NCBI GenBank assembly: GCA_029379225.1
Contig: JAQYWR010000064.1
Location: 1-35,581 of the forward strand
DNA: 35,581 bases
Direction of reading: 5' to 3'
Source: Nostoc sp. S4
GTDB taxonomy: Bacteria; Cyanobacteriota; Cyanobacteriia; Cyanobacteriales; Nostocaceae
Shown here: positions 17,673-24,851 of the stretch, piece by piece
Layout: every line of letters starts with the position of its first letter
Numbering within the stretch: position 1 is the first letter of the stretch
The notes under the pieces: model-generated
What the model was told of the DNA's origin: nothing
What the model saw: only the letters and a program-made list of their open reading frames with translations
The model's database searches: none
Made by a program: the position numbers and the translations under genes

Positions 17673-18413
17673 ATGATGGATGAAAATAAACAGATAAACA
17701 ATACAAGCCAGCTATTGGGTGAACCAACAGAGGTAAAGCAAGCAATGAAGAGCGACTCCCCAGCCCAAATCAATTCCAATGAATCTGGTAGCGAAGTTAC
17801 TGAGCAAGTGGCAGCCCAAACCAATGTAACGGCGGATACTGCTGCTTCTAATCAAGAATATGGCGTCGCTGCAACCGATAGAACTCAACTAGAAACCGCA
17901 GCTTTGGCAGAACAAATCGAGTCTCTCAAAGTGCAATTAGAAGAGCGTAGTACTCAATATATGCGGATTGCCGCTGATTTTGAAAATTACCGCAAACGCA
18001 CTAGCAAAGAAAAAGAAGAGCTAGAGGCGCAGATGAGGCGGAATACAATTCTAGAATTGCTGCCAGTGGTCGATAATTTTGAGCGGGCGCGAGCGCATCT
18101 CAAACCACAATCTGATGGCGAAATGACCATTCATAAAAGTTACCAAGGTGTTTATAAACAATTAGTCGATACTCTCAAGCGTTTGGGTGTATCACCCATG
18201 CGTCCTGAAGGTCAACAATTCGATCCCAATCTGCACGAAGCAGTAATGCGGGAACCTACGGATGAACATCCTGAAGGAACAGTGTTAGAAGAGTTAGTGC
18301 GCGGATATTACTTGGGCGATCGCGTGCTACGCCATGCAATGGTCAAAGTAGCTGCTCCCAAGGAAGATACACCTGTTGCACCAGACGATCGGTCGAGTCC
18401 AGCCAACAGTTAA
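17673..18413 (+). CDS. grpE: Nucleotide exchange factor GrpE
   Basis: 246-residue GrpE, the exchange factor that speeds ADP release from DnaK. The first 75 residues are acidic, polar and probably disordered. A long coiled coil follows (ALAEQIESLKVQLEERSTQY, then IAADFENYRKRTSKEKEEL), leading into the four-helix bundle and the C-terminal beta-wing with the family signature VLEELVRGYYLGDRVLRHA. A second ATG directly follows the first and either may be used. It is the first plus-strand gene of the cluster grpE-dnaK-dnaJ and is divergent from pilB. Confidence 0.96.
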   Translation: MMDENKQINNTSQLLGEPTEVKQAMKSDSPAQINSNESGSEVTEQVAAQTNVTADTAASNQEYGVAATDRTQLETAALAEQIESLKVQLEERSTQYMRIAADFENYRKRTSKEKEELEAQMRRNTILELLPVVDNFERARAHLKPQSDGEMTIHKSYQGVYKQLVDTLKRLGVSPMRPEGQQFDPNLHEAVMREPTDEHPEGTVLEELVRGYYLGDRVLRHAMVKVAAPKEDTPVAPDDRSSPANS

Positions 18414-18511
18414 ACTGTAATCGCTCGCCTCGCTGACCAAAAGTGCCTGGGTTTTAGCAGGGGCGAGCATCGTTACTGAGTATTGGGAAGAGAGGAGATG
18501 AGGAAGAAAGG

Positions 18512-18568
18512 GAGCAGGGAGCAGAGGGGAAAGAAGTAATTTTTTATTCTCCCCCTTGCCCCCTGCTC
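18512..18568. repeat. Imperfect 19-bp purine/pyrimidine hairpin in the grpE-dnaK spacer
   Basis: GAGCAGGGAGCAGAGGGGA (18512-18530) can pair with TCCCCCTTGCCCCCTGCTC (18550-18568) at 16 of 19 positions around an A/T-rich loop. It could attenuate or process the grpE-dnaK transcript, or may be one more dispersed G/A-rich repeat; related 'CTCCTGCCTC' words recur in other spacers here. Confidence 0.55.
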
Positions 18569-18695
18569 TCTGCCTCTGTACCTGTTCCCATTCCCCATTT
18601 CTAGATGCTGTTGTTTGCCCTAGCCTTGGTTGTCCCAACAAAAGTTAGTCCGCGATAAATTACAGCAGAAAAACTCAGTAAAAATACTGGTAGAT

Positions 18696-20654
18696 ATGGG
18701 AAAAGTTATTGGGATCGACTTAGGTACTACTAACAGTTGCGTCGCAGTTTTGGAGGGCGGTCAACCACTTGTGATCTCCAATTCCGAAGGTGGACGAACT
18801 ACTCCAAGTATTGTGGGATTTGGCAAGGGTGGCGATCGCTTGGTCGGTCAACTGGCAAAGCGCCAAGCCGTAACCAATGCAGAAAATACAATTTATAGTA
18901 TTAAACGATTCATCGGTCGGCGTTGGGAAGACACTGAAGTAGAACGCGATCGCGTACCATACAACTGTGTCAAAGGTCGAGATGATACCGTTGATGTGCA
19001 AATTCGCTCAAAAAACTATACACCACAAGAAATATCTGCCATGATCCTGCAAAAGCTCAAGCAGGATGCGGAAAACTTCTTGGGCGAAACTGTCACTCAG
19101 GCAGTGATTACCGTACCAGCATATTTTACAGATGCCCAAAGACAAGCAACTAAAGATGCTGGCACGATTGCCGGACTGGAAGTCCTGCGAATTATCAATG
19201 AGCCAACGGCTGCGGCTTTAGCTTTTGGATTAGATAAACAAGAGCAAGAGCAATTAATTTTGGTCTTCGACTTGGGAGGAGGCACTTTTGACGTGTCGAT
19301 TCTGCAACTTGGGGATGGGGTTTTTGAAGTTAAAGCAACTTGTGGTAACAACCATTTGGGTGGTGATGACTTTGATAATGCGATCGTGCGTTGGATGATG
19401 GAACGCTTCCTCCAACAAGAAAAAATCGACCTTTCCCAAGATAAGATGGCACTCCAACGTCTGCGGGAAGCAGCGGAAAAGGCAAAGATTGAACTCTCTA
19501 GTATGGTGAATACATCCATCAACTTGCCGTTTATCACCGCTGATGATACCGGCCCGAAGCATCTGGAGATGGAACTGAGCCGCTCTAAGTTTGAAGAACT
19601 TTCAGGGCAATTAATCGAAGCTACCATCGAACCGATGATCCAAGCCCTCAAAGACGCAGATCTCAAACCACAAAACATAGATCGGATTATTTTGGTAGGT
19701 GGTTCTACCCGAATTCCCGCAGTCCAAAACGCGCTGATCAAGTTTTTCAATGGCAAAGCTCCCGACCGCTCTGTCAATCCTGACGAAGCTGTAGCACTAG
19801 GAGCTGCTATCCAAGCAGGGGTTTTGGGTGGCGAGGTTGATAATCTGTTGCTATTAGATGTCACTCCCTTGTCTTTAGGAATTGAAACCTTGGGTGAAGT
19901 GTTCACCAAAATCATTGAACGTAATACTACAATTCCTACTAGTAAGTCACAAATATTTTCCACCGCAGTTGATGGACAAACCTCGGTGGAAATTCACGTC
20001 CTTCAAGGCGAACGCGCAATGGCACGAGATAACAAAAGTCTCGGCAAGTTTCTCTTGGCAGGAATTCCCCCATCACCCCGTGGTGTACCGCAAATTGAAG
20101 TATCTTTTGAAATTGATGTCAACGGCATCCTCAAGGTTTCTGCCCAAGACAAAGGTACAGGCAGAGAACAAAGTATCAGGATTACCAATACAGGTGGTTT
20201 GAGTACTAATGAAGTTGAAAGGATGCGCCAAGAGGCGGAATTATTTGCTGAAGAAGACAGAAGACGTAAAGAACTGGTTGAACTTAGAAACCAAGCAGAT
20301 AATTTGTTGTTCAGTTACGAATCCACGATTAAAGATAATGGTAACTTTATTGGCGATCGGATGAAAACTTTGGCTAGTGAAAAAGTTGCACAACTCCAAG
20401 CTGCAATGACTGACTCTAGCATTTCCACAGCAGAATTTAAGCAGCGCTTAGATGACTTCCAACAAACCCTGTTTGCAATTGGTGCCGATGTCTACAACCG
20501 AGCCAACAGCCAAACAGATGAAATTGACGAGGTTTCAACTAGTTTGTTTACTCCAGAAGTAGACTCGCCGATGAATGGCACACTCATACCGCAATTCAAC
20601 TTTGATTTTGATGAAGAAAGTACCGCACAAGCTGATTATGAAGCGATAGATTAA
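18696..20654 (+). CDS. dnaK: Hsp70 chaperone DnaK (DnaK1 type)
   Basis: 652-residue Hsp70. The start is ATG 18696 (MGKVIGIDLGTTNSCVAV); an in-frame TTG 66 bases upstream gives an atypical extension. The ATPase domain has the phosphate loop IGIDLGTTNS (5-14), AVITVPAYF, IINEPTAAALAFG, VFDLGGGTFDVS and LVGGSTRIP. The substrate-binding domain begins near DVTPLSLGIETLGE, followed by the helical lid. The C-terminus ends in QADYEAID rather than the usual DnaK tail (DAEFEEV-like), consistent with the cyanobacterial DnaK1 branch. It lies after grpE and before dnaJ, in a block divergent from pilBTC. DnaK1 has been connected to type IV pilus activity in Nostoc; assignment to that paralogue rests on context and tail. 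Confidence 0.96.
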   Translation: MGKVIGIDLGTTNSCVAVLEGGQPLVISNSEGGRTTPSIVGFGKGGDRLVGQLAKRQAVTNAENTIYSIKRFIGRRWEDTEVERDRVPYNCVKGRDDTVDVQIRSKNYTPQEISAMILQKLKQDAENFLGETVTQAVITVPAYFTDAQRQATKDAGTIAGLEVLRIINEPTAAALAFGLDKQEQEQLILVFDLGGGTFDVSILQLGDGVFEVKATCGNNHLGGDDFDNAIVRWMMERFLQQEKIDLSQDKMALQRLREAAEKAKIELSSMVNTSINLPFITADDTGPKHLEMELSRSKFEELSGQLIEATIEPMIQALKDADLKPQNIDRIILVGGSTRIPAVQNALIKFFNGKAPDRSVNPDEAVALGAAIQAGVLGGEVDNLLLLDVTPLSLGIETLGEVFTKIIERNTTIPTSKSQIFSTAVDGQTSVEIHVLQGERAMARDNKSLGKFLLAGIPPSPRGVPQIEVSFEIDVNGILKVSAQDKGTGREQSIRITNTGGLSTNEVERMRQEAELFAEEDRRRKELVELRNQADNLLFSYESTIKDNGNFIGDRMKTLASEKVAQLQAAMTDSSISTAEFKQRLDDFQQTLFAIGADVYNRANSQTDEIDEVSTSLFTPEVDSPMNGTLIPQFNFDFDEESTAQADYEAID

Positions 20655-20658
20655 GGAC

Positions 20659-20706
20659 TGGGGATCGGGGAACTGGTGTCCCTAATCCCCAATTTGGAGA
20701 TTTTTC
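20659..20706 (+). terminator. Candidate terminator after dnaK
   Basis: TGGGGAT (20659-20665) pairs with ATCCCCA (20685-20691), with an inner GGGA/TCCC pairing. A TTTTT run follows at 20702-20706, 10 bases after the stem, so efficiency is uncertain. If active, it separates dnaK from dnaJ. Confidence 0.5.
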
Positions 20707-20803
20707 TTAAAACACTTTAATATATCTAAATATATTGATGCTAAATTTAGCGAAGTTTCACAAAACCTCAGCAGTTTGCTAAATTGTAGAAGCAAATTAC
20801 TCT

Positions 20804-20985
20804 GGGCTAGGTGTGCTAGTTGAGATGCGATTTAAAGCAGATGGGTGGTTTTCCACACCTGATGGTGCGGCTAGCCCCTCTGGTTGATAGGCGGGGTTTT
20901 CCTCTCCTACGTAGCACAATTGTAAAAGAGACAGCTAACTCGGGGGTGAGAAGTCCGAGCAGAGGTTTCCTCTGTTTATAACTTT
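20804..20985 (+). ncRNA. Candidate structured RNA between dnaK and dnaJ
   Basis: No gene fits here, but pairings are dense. P1: GGGCTAG (20804-20810) with CTAGCCC (20871-20877). Inside it is a hairpin with tip GTGG-TTTT-CCAC, closed by GCA (20836) and TGC (20868). TGTGCTA (20812-20818) can pair with TAGCACA (20912-20918), which would cross P1 as a pseudoknot or alternative fold. Then CTCGG (20939-20943) with CCGAG (20955-20959), and directly next CAGAGG-TTT-CCTCTG (20960-20974) followed by TTTATAACTTTT, a terminator-like end. It could be a free small RNA or a leader controlling dnaJ (start 21216). I do not recognise an Rfam family; the pairings are by eye. Confidence 0.4.
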
Positions 20986-21215
20986 TGTCGTTTCCCACGA
21001 GGAAAGCACCTGTTGCTCAAGTTTGTCGGTGATTTTTGTAAAAGGTAAAGGGTAAAATCAATTATTAACAAAAGTTAATTCTATCTTCTGCCTATCCTCC
21101 GGCAAGCGGCCCTCCTGAAGACGCTTTATAGGTAAAACGCCTTTTCGTAGGGTACAAGTGACTTTAACGTTCTACTGCCTCCTGCTTTGTTCCTTCTAAC
21201 TTTTACCTTTGCTAT

Positions 21216-22346
21216 ATGGCCCGCGACTATTATGAAATTTTGGGTGTCTCTCGTGACGCCGACAAAGAAGAAATTAAACAAGCCTATCGCCGTTTAGCCC
21301 GGAAGTATCACCCAGACGTGAACAAAGAACCGGGTGCGGAGGAGCGCTTTAAAGAAATTAATCGTGCTTATGAGGTACTATCAGAACCAGAAACGCGCGC
21401 TCGTTACGATCGCTTTGGTCCAGAGGGTGTGTCAGGAGCAGGTGTAGGCTTCCAAGATATTGGCGACATGGGTGGCTTTGCCGATATCTTTGAAAGTATT
21501 TTTAGTGGTTTTGCTGGGGGTATGGGTGGTCCAACGCAACAGCAAAGACGGCGCAGCGGTCCCGCACGAGGCGATGACTTGCGGCTAGACCTAAAGTTAG
21601 ACTTTCGAGAAGCAGTATTTGGCGGTGAAAAAGAAATCCGCATTTCGCATTTAGAAAATTGTGAAGTTTGTAACGGTTCTGGTGCTAAACCGGGAACACG
21701 TCCGCGTACTTGTTCAACTTGTACTGGTTCGGGTCAAGTCCGCCGCGTTACTAGAACACCTTTCGGCAGTTTTACTCAAGTCTCGACTTGTCCTACCTGT
21801 AATGGAACAGGGATGGTAATTGAAGATAAGTGTGATGCTTGTGATGGTAAGGGTGCAAATCAAGTAACAAAGAAACTTAAAATTACCATTCCAGCTGGGG
21901 TGGATAATGGTACACGCTTGCGGATTTCTAATGAAGGTGATGCAGGTCAACGCAGTGGTCCTGCTGGAGATTTGTATGTTTACTTGTTCGTGAATGAGGA
22001 CGAGGAATTCCAACGAGATGGCATCAATATTCTCTCGGAAATCAAAATTAGCTATTTGCAAGCAATTTTAGGTTGTCGCTTAGAAGTCGATACGGTAGAT
22101 GGACTGGTGGAACTAATCATTCCTGCCGGAACACAGCCAAATACGGTAATGAAGTTGGAAAATCGGGGCGTACCCAGATTAGGAAATCCAGTAAGTCGCG
22201 GCGATCATATGCTGACAGTTTTAATTGATATTCCCAATAAGGTAACCCCAGAGGAGAGGGAACTGCTGGAGAAGTTGGCTAAAATTAAAGGCGATCGCAC
22301 TGGCAAAGGCGGTCTAGAAGGATTTTTGGGAAATCTGTTTAAATGA
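21216..22346 (+). CDS. dnaJ: Hsp40 co-chaperone DnaJ
   Basis: 376-residue type I J-protein. The J domain (1-70) has YYEILGVSRDADKEEIKQAY and the HPD tripeptide that stimulates DnaK. A Gly/Phe-rich region follows (about 75-110). Four CxxCxGxG zinc repeats are complete: CEVCNGSG, CSTCTGSG, CPTCNGTG and CDACDGKG. C-terminal beta domains I and II follow, ending FLGNLFK. It delivers substrates to DnaK. Its stop overlaps the next start (ATGA), so the TusA-like protein is translationally coupled. It is third in grpE-dnaK-dnaJ but separated from dnaK by 560 bases with a possible terminator and structured RNA, so it may have its own promoter. Confidence 0.97.
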   Translation: MARDYYEILGVSRDADKEEIKQAYRRLARKYHPDVNKEPGAEERFKEINRAYEVLSEPETRARYDRFGPEGVSGAGVGFQDIGDMGGFADIFESIFSGFAGGMGGPTQQQRRRSGPARGDDLRLDLKLDFREAVFGGEKEIRISHLENCEVCNGSGAKPGTRPRTCSTCTGSGQVRRVTRTPFGSFTQVSTCPTCNGTGMVIEDKCDACDGKGANQVTKKLKITIPAGVDNGTRLRISNEGDAGQRSGPAGDLYVYLFVNEDEEFQRDGINILSEIKISYLQAILGCRLEVDTVDGLVELIIPAGTQPNTVMKLENRGVPRLGNPVSRGDHMLTVLIDIPNKVTPEERELLEKLAKIKGDRTGKGGLEGFLGNLFK

Positions 22347-22603
22347 TCGAGTCCTCTTTTATTTCAACTCCCGATGCTCAACTTGATTTACGCGGCACCC
22401 CTTGCCCAATTAATTACGTGCGAACAAAAGTACGTTTAGAGAAAATGCCATTGGGAAGTTTGCTAGAAGTCTGGCTAGATCCAGGAGAGCCAATTGAGCA
22501 AGTTCCTGATAGTCTGACAATGGCAGGTTATCAGGTAGAACAAATTACAGACTGTGCTAGTTATTTTTCCCTGTTAGTGCGTCGTCCAGTTAATAACGAA
22601 TGA
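22343..22603 (+). CDS. TusA/SirA-like sulfurtransferase family protein
   Basis: 86-residue protein with the TusA/SirA fold pattern: LDLRGTPCPINYVRTKVRLE (about 14-33), then KMPLGSLLEVWLDPGEP and a closing beta strand. The reactive cysteine is C21. The usual CPxP motif reads CPIN here, so the second proline is missing; this may be a cyanobacterial subfamily with an altered partner or chemistry. Family members carry persulfide sulphur to tRNA thiolation, molybdenum cofactor or other acceptors; the acceptor here is unknown. It overlaps dnaJ upstream and rsgA downstream, each by ATGA, so the three are made together. Confidence 0.85.
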   Translation: MIESSFISTPDAQLDLRGTPCPINYVRTKVRLEKMPLGSLLEVWLDPGEPIEQVPDSLTMAGYQVEQITDCASYFSLLVRRPVNNE

Positions 22604-23694
22604 TCGCGGAAAGTTTTGCCGCAACCGGACAGTTATTGGGTACTGTACTGGCCGTACAGGCTAATTTTTATCGGGTACAACTAGATCGAGAGCAGGAACA
22701 GATGAGGGAAATGGAGGAGCAAAATCTCCCCGATCTCGTTGTTTTGTTGTGTACTCGCAGAACACGGTTGAAAAAAATCGGACAACAGGTGATGGTGGGC
22801 GATCGCGTTGTTGTAGAAGAGCCAGATTGGGCTGGAGGACGGGGAGCGATCGCTGAGGTTTTACCTCGCCAAAGCGAATTAGACCGTCCAGCGATCGCCA
22901 ATGTCAACCAAATTCTATTGGTATTTGCTGTTGCCGATCCCCCTCTAGAACCTTATCAATTGAGTCGGTTTCTGGTTAAGGCTGAGTCTACTGGCTTGGA
23001 TGTACTTTTATGCTTGAATAAAAGTGATTTAATTTCACAATCAGAACAACAGCTTCTTAGCGATCGCCTATGTGGTTGGGGTTATCAACCATTATTTATC
23101 AGTCTCAAAAATGCCATCAATATTGACCAACCAACTAATTATTTAACTAATAAAATTACCGTAATTGCTGGGCCTTCAGGTGTGGGCAAATCTAGCCTGA
23201 TTAATGGGCTAATTCCCAATGCTAACCTACGAGTAGGAGAGGTTTCTGGCAAATTAGCTCGTGGTCGTCATACCACCCGGCATGTAGAATTATTTGAATT
23301 GCCTAGCGGTGGTTTGCTAGCAGATACTCCGGGTTTTAATCAACCCGACATGGATTGTAAACCAGAAGAATTAGTACATTATTTCCCAGAAGCAACACAG
23401 CGTTTAGCAGTTGCTAGCTGTCGATTTAGTGATTGTCTGCACCGAGATGAGCCTGAGTGTGCAGTGCGGGGAGACTGGGAACGATACGAACATTATTTGG
23501 AATTTTTGGATGCAGCGATCGCTCGTCAAACACAGCTTCACCAACAAGCCGATCCTGAATCCACTATTAAGTTAAAAACTAAAGCTAAAGGGCAAAGTCA
23601 ATACGAACCCAAGTTAGAAACTAAAAAATATCGCCGTGTTTCCCGAAAGACTCAATTACAGGATTTGCAACAGCTCTATCAAGACGAAGAGTAA
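22600..23694 (+). CDS. rsgA: Ribosome small subunit biogenesis GTPase RsgA
   Basis: 364-residue circularly permuted GTPase that checks late 30S assembly and helps release RbfA. An OB-fold comes first (about 10-88). The G motifs are in permuted order: NKSD (140-143), Walker A GPSGVGKS (191-198), the switch with GRHTTRH (222-228) and DTPG (242-245). The zinc-binding helical domain has C274, C279, H281 and C287. The C-terminal tail is basic and lysine-rich (about 318-352), suited to rRNA contact. It starts inside the end of the TusA-like gene (ATGA). The length is normal for the family. Confidence 0.96.
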   Translation: MIAESFAATGQLLGTVLAVQANFYRVQLDREQEQMREMEEQNLPDLVVLLCTRRTRLKKIGQQVMVGDRVVVEEPDWAGGRGAIAEVLPRQSELDRPAIANVNQILLVFAVADPPLEPYQLSRFLVKAESTGLDVLLCLNKSDLISQSEQQLLSDRLCGWGYQPLFISLKNAINIDQPTNYLTNKITVIAGPSGVGKSSLINGLIPNANLRVGEVSGKLARGRHTTRHVELFELPSGGLLADTPGFNQPDMDCKPEELVHYFPEATQRLAVASCRFSDCLHRDEPECAVRGDWERYEHYLEFLDAAIARQTQLHQQADPESTIKLKTKAKGQSQYEPKLETKKYRRVSRKTQLQDLQQLYQDEE

Positions 23695-23744
23695 CAAAAC
23701 AAGCCCTCACGATAGCATAGATACAAATAGAAAACCTATCTTGT

Positions 23745-24485
23745 ATGTCTCAACCCCTTGCCACCACTCCTAGTGTAAAAGATGCCACTGAGAGTATAAT
23801 TTTTCCACCAGGCGATATCTACAGTGACGAACCCCCTTTGGAATCTGATTTACACCGCGAACAAATCGATTTACTTATCCGCTTGATTAAGTGGTGGTGG
23901 CGCGATCGCAAAAATTTCTATGCTACTGGTAACCTGACTATTTATTTCAGTCCTAACCAAAAAAAGTCAGAAGAATTTCGAGGCCCTGATTTCTTTGTAG
24001 TTTTAGATGTAGAAAAAAAAGACCGCAAAAGTTGGGTTGTGTGGGAAGAAAACGGTAAATACCCCAACGTAATTATAGAACTGTTATCTGATTCTACAGC
24101 CTCGGTTGATAAAGGTTTGAAAAAGCAAATATACCAAAATACATTTCGGACTCCTGATTATTTCTGGTTTGACCCAAATAACCTGGAATTACGGGGATTT
24201 CATTTAGTTGATGGGCAATATCAAGAAATTGAACTTACTGGCAAAAGCTGGTTATGGAGTCAACAGTTAGGGCTGTATTTAGGAGTTGAATCTGGTAAAT
24301 TACGCTTTTTTACACCAGATGGGCAGTTAGTGATGTTGCCAGAGCAAGAAGCAAACCAGCAGTTACAGCAAGCAAACCAGCAGTTACAGCAAGCAAACCA
24401 GCAACTAGAACAAGAACGTCAACGTGCTGAAATATTGGCAGAACGTTTGCGAGCCGCAGGTATTGACCCTGAGCAAATATTCTAA
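23745..24485 (+). CDS. Uma2 family (DUF820) nuclease-fold protein
   Basis: 246-residue member of the Uma2/DUF820 family, restriction-endonuclease-like fold proteins greatly expanded in cyanobacteria. Family marks are FRGPDFFVVLDVEKKDRKSW (about 79-98), NVIIELLSDSTASVDKGLKK (about 108-127), Y130 and PDYFWFDPNNLELRGF (about 137-152). The PD-(D/E)xK-like arrangement is D82, E113 and a following K. The C-terminus is a coiled coil with the heptad ANQQLQQ repeated, ending ILAERLRAAGIDPEQ. Family function is unproven; nuclease activity linked to mobile DNA is the usual proposal. It follows rsgA by 50 bases on the same strand. Confidence 0.9.
   Translation: MSQPLATTPSVKDATESIIFPPGDIYSDEPPLESDLHREQIDLLIRLIKWWWRDRKNFYATGNLTIYFSPNQKKSEEFRGPDFFVVLDVEKKDRKSWVVWEENGKYPNVIIELLSDSTASVDKGLKKQIYQNTFRTPDYFWFDPNNLELRGFHLVDGQYQEIELTGKSWLWSQQLGLYLGVESGKLRFFTPDGQLVMLPEQEANQQLQQANQQLQQANQQLEQERQRAEILAERLRAAGIDPEQIF
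24351..24413 (+). repeat. 21-bp tandem repeat coding for coiled-coil heptads
   Basis: Three copies of a 21-bp unit (24351-24371, 24372-24392, 24393-24413). The first two are identical and the third diverges at its 3' half. Each codes for a seven-residue heptad beginning ANQQL. Slippage would change coiled-coil length without a frameshift. Confidence 0.9.
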
Positions 24486-24851
24486 GAAGAATATTTTATC
24501 TCTTAATTAGCCACGGGAAAATATTGCTATGAACCAAAGAATATACGACGGACTTCGTTGGACAACCTCAGACTTTAACGATGAGGGCTTTCTTGGCTAA
24601 AAATAATTATTAAACCACCAAGGACAAAAGTCACAAAAAGATTTTAATTTAGAAACCTGATTTTTCCACTGCAACAAGCTAATCAGCAACCATAACCAAA
24701 ATCCGAACCAGGCTAAAGTATTAATATAAAGTTTTTAAATAAATTGAAAACAGCTATAAACTTACCTGACGATCCCCATAAAGTCTTAAAATATTGTTAA
24801 TTTCTGCCAAACCCCTCCACCTTCAACTTACAAGTACCACCCAAAATCACT
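24486..24851. other. Spacer before the branching enzyme gene
   Basis: 366 AT-rich bases with no supported gene. A 23-codon frame from ATG 24530 exists but has no support. The promoter for the downstream GH57 gene should be here; I see no strong hairpin. Confidence 0.3.

Noticed and set aside
19097..19963. Long (288-codon) minus-strand frame within dnaK
   Set aside because: Shadow of the highly biased dnaK coding sequence; the translation is serine- and isoleucine-rich with no domain pattern.
20804..20985. Candidate RNA as RNase P RNA, tmRNA, 6S RNA, or a TPP or cobalamin riboswitch
   Set aside because: The diagnostic conserved words of those RNAs that I know are absent, and the 5' and 3' ends do not pair as in 6S RNA.
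20816..20998. 60-codon minus-strand frame over the dnaK-dnaJ spacer
   Set aside because: Its translation is arginine-rich and unlike any family; the open frame is explained by the GC-rich paired segments of the candidate RNA on the plus strand.
24351..24413. CRISPR-like repeat array in the Uma2 gene
   Set aside because: Units are directly adjacent without spacers and encode heptads in frame; it is a coding minisatellite.
24530..24601. 23-codon frame starting MNQRIYDGLRW in the spacer before the branching enzyme
   Set aside because: Too short, no ribosome site, no known small peptide resembles it.
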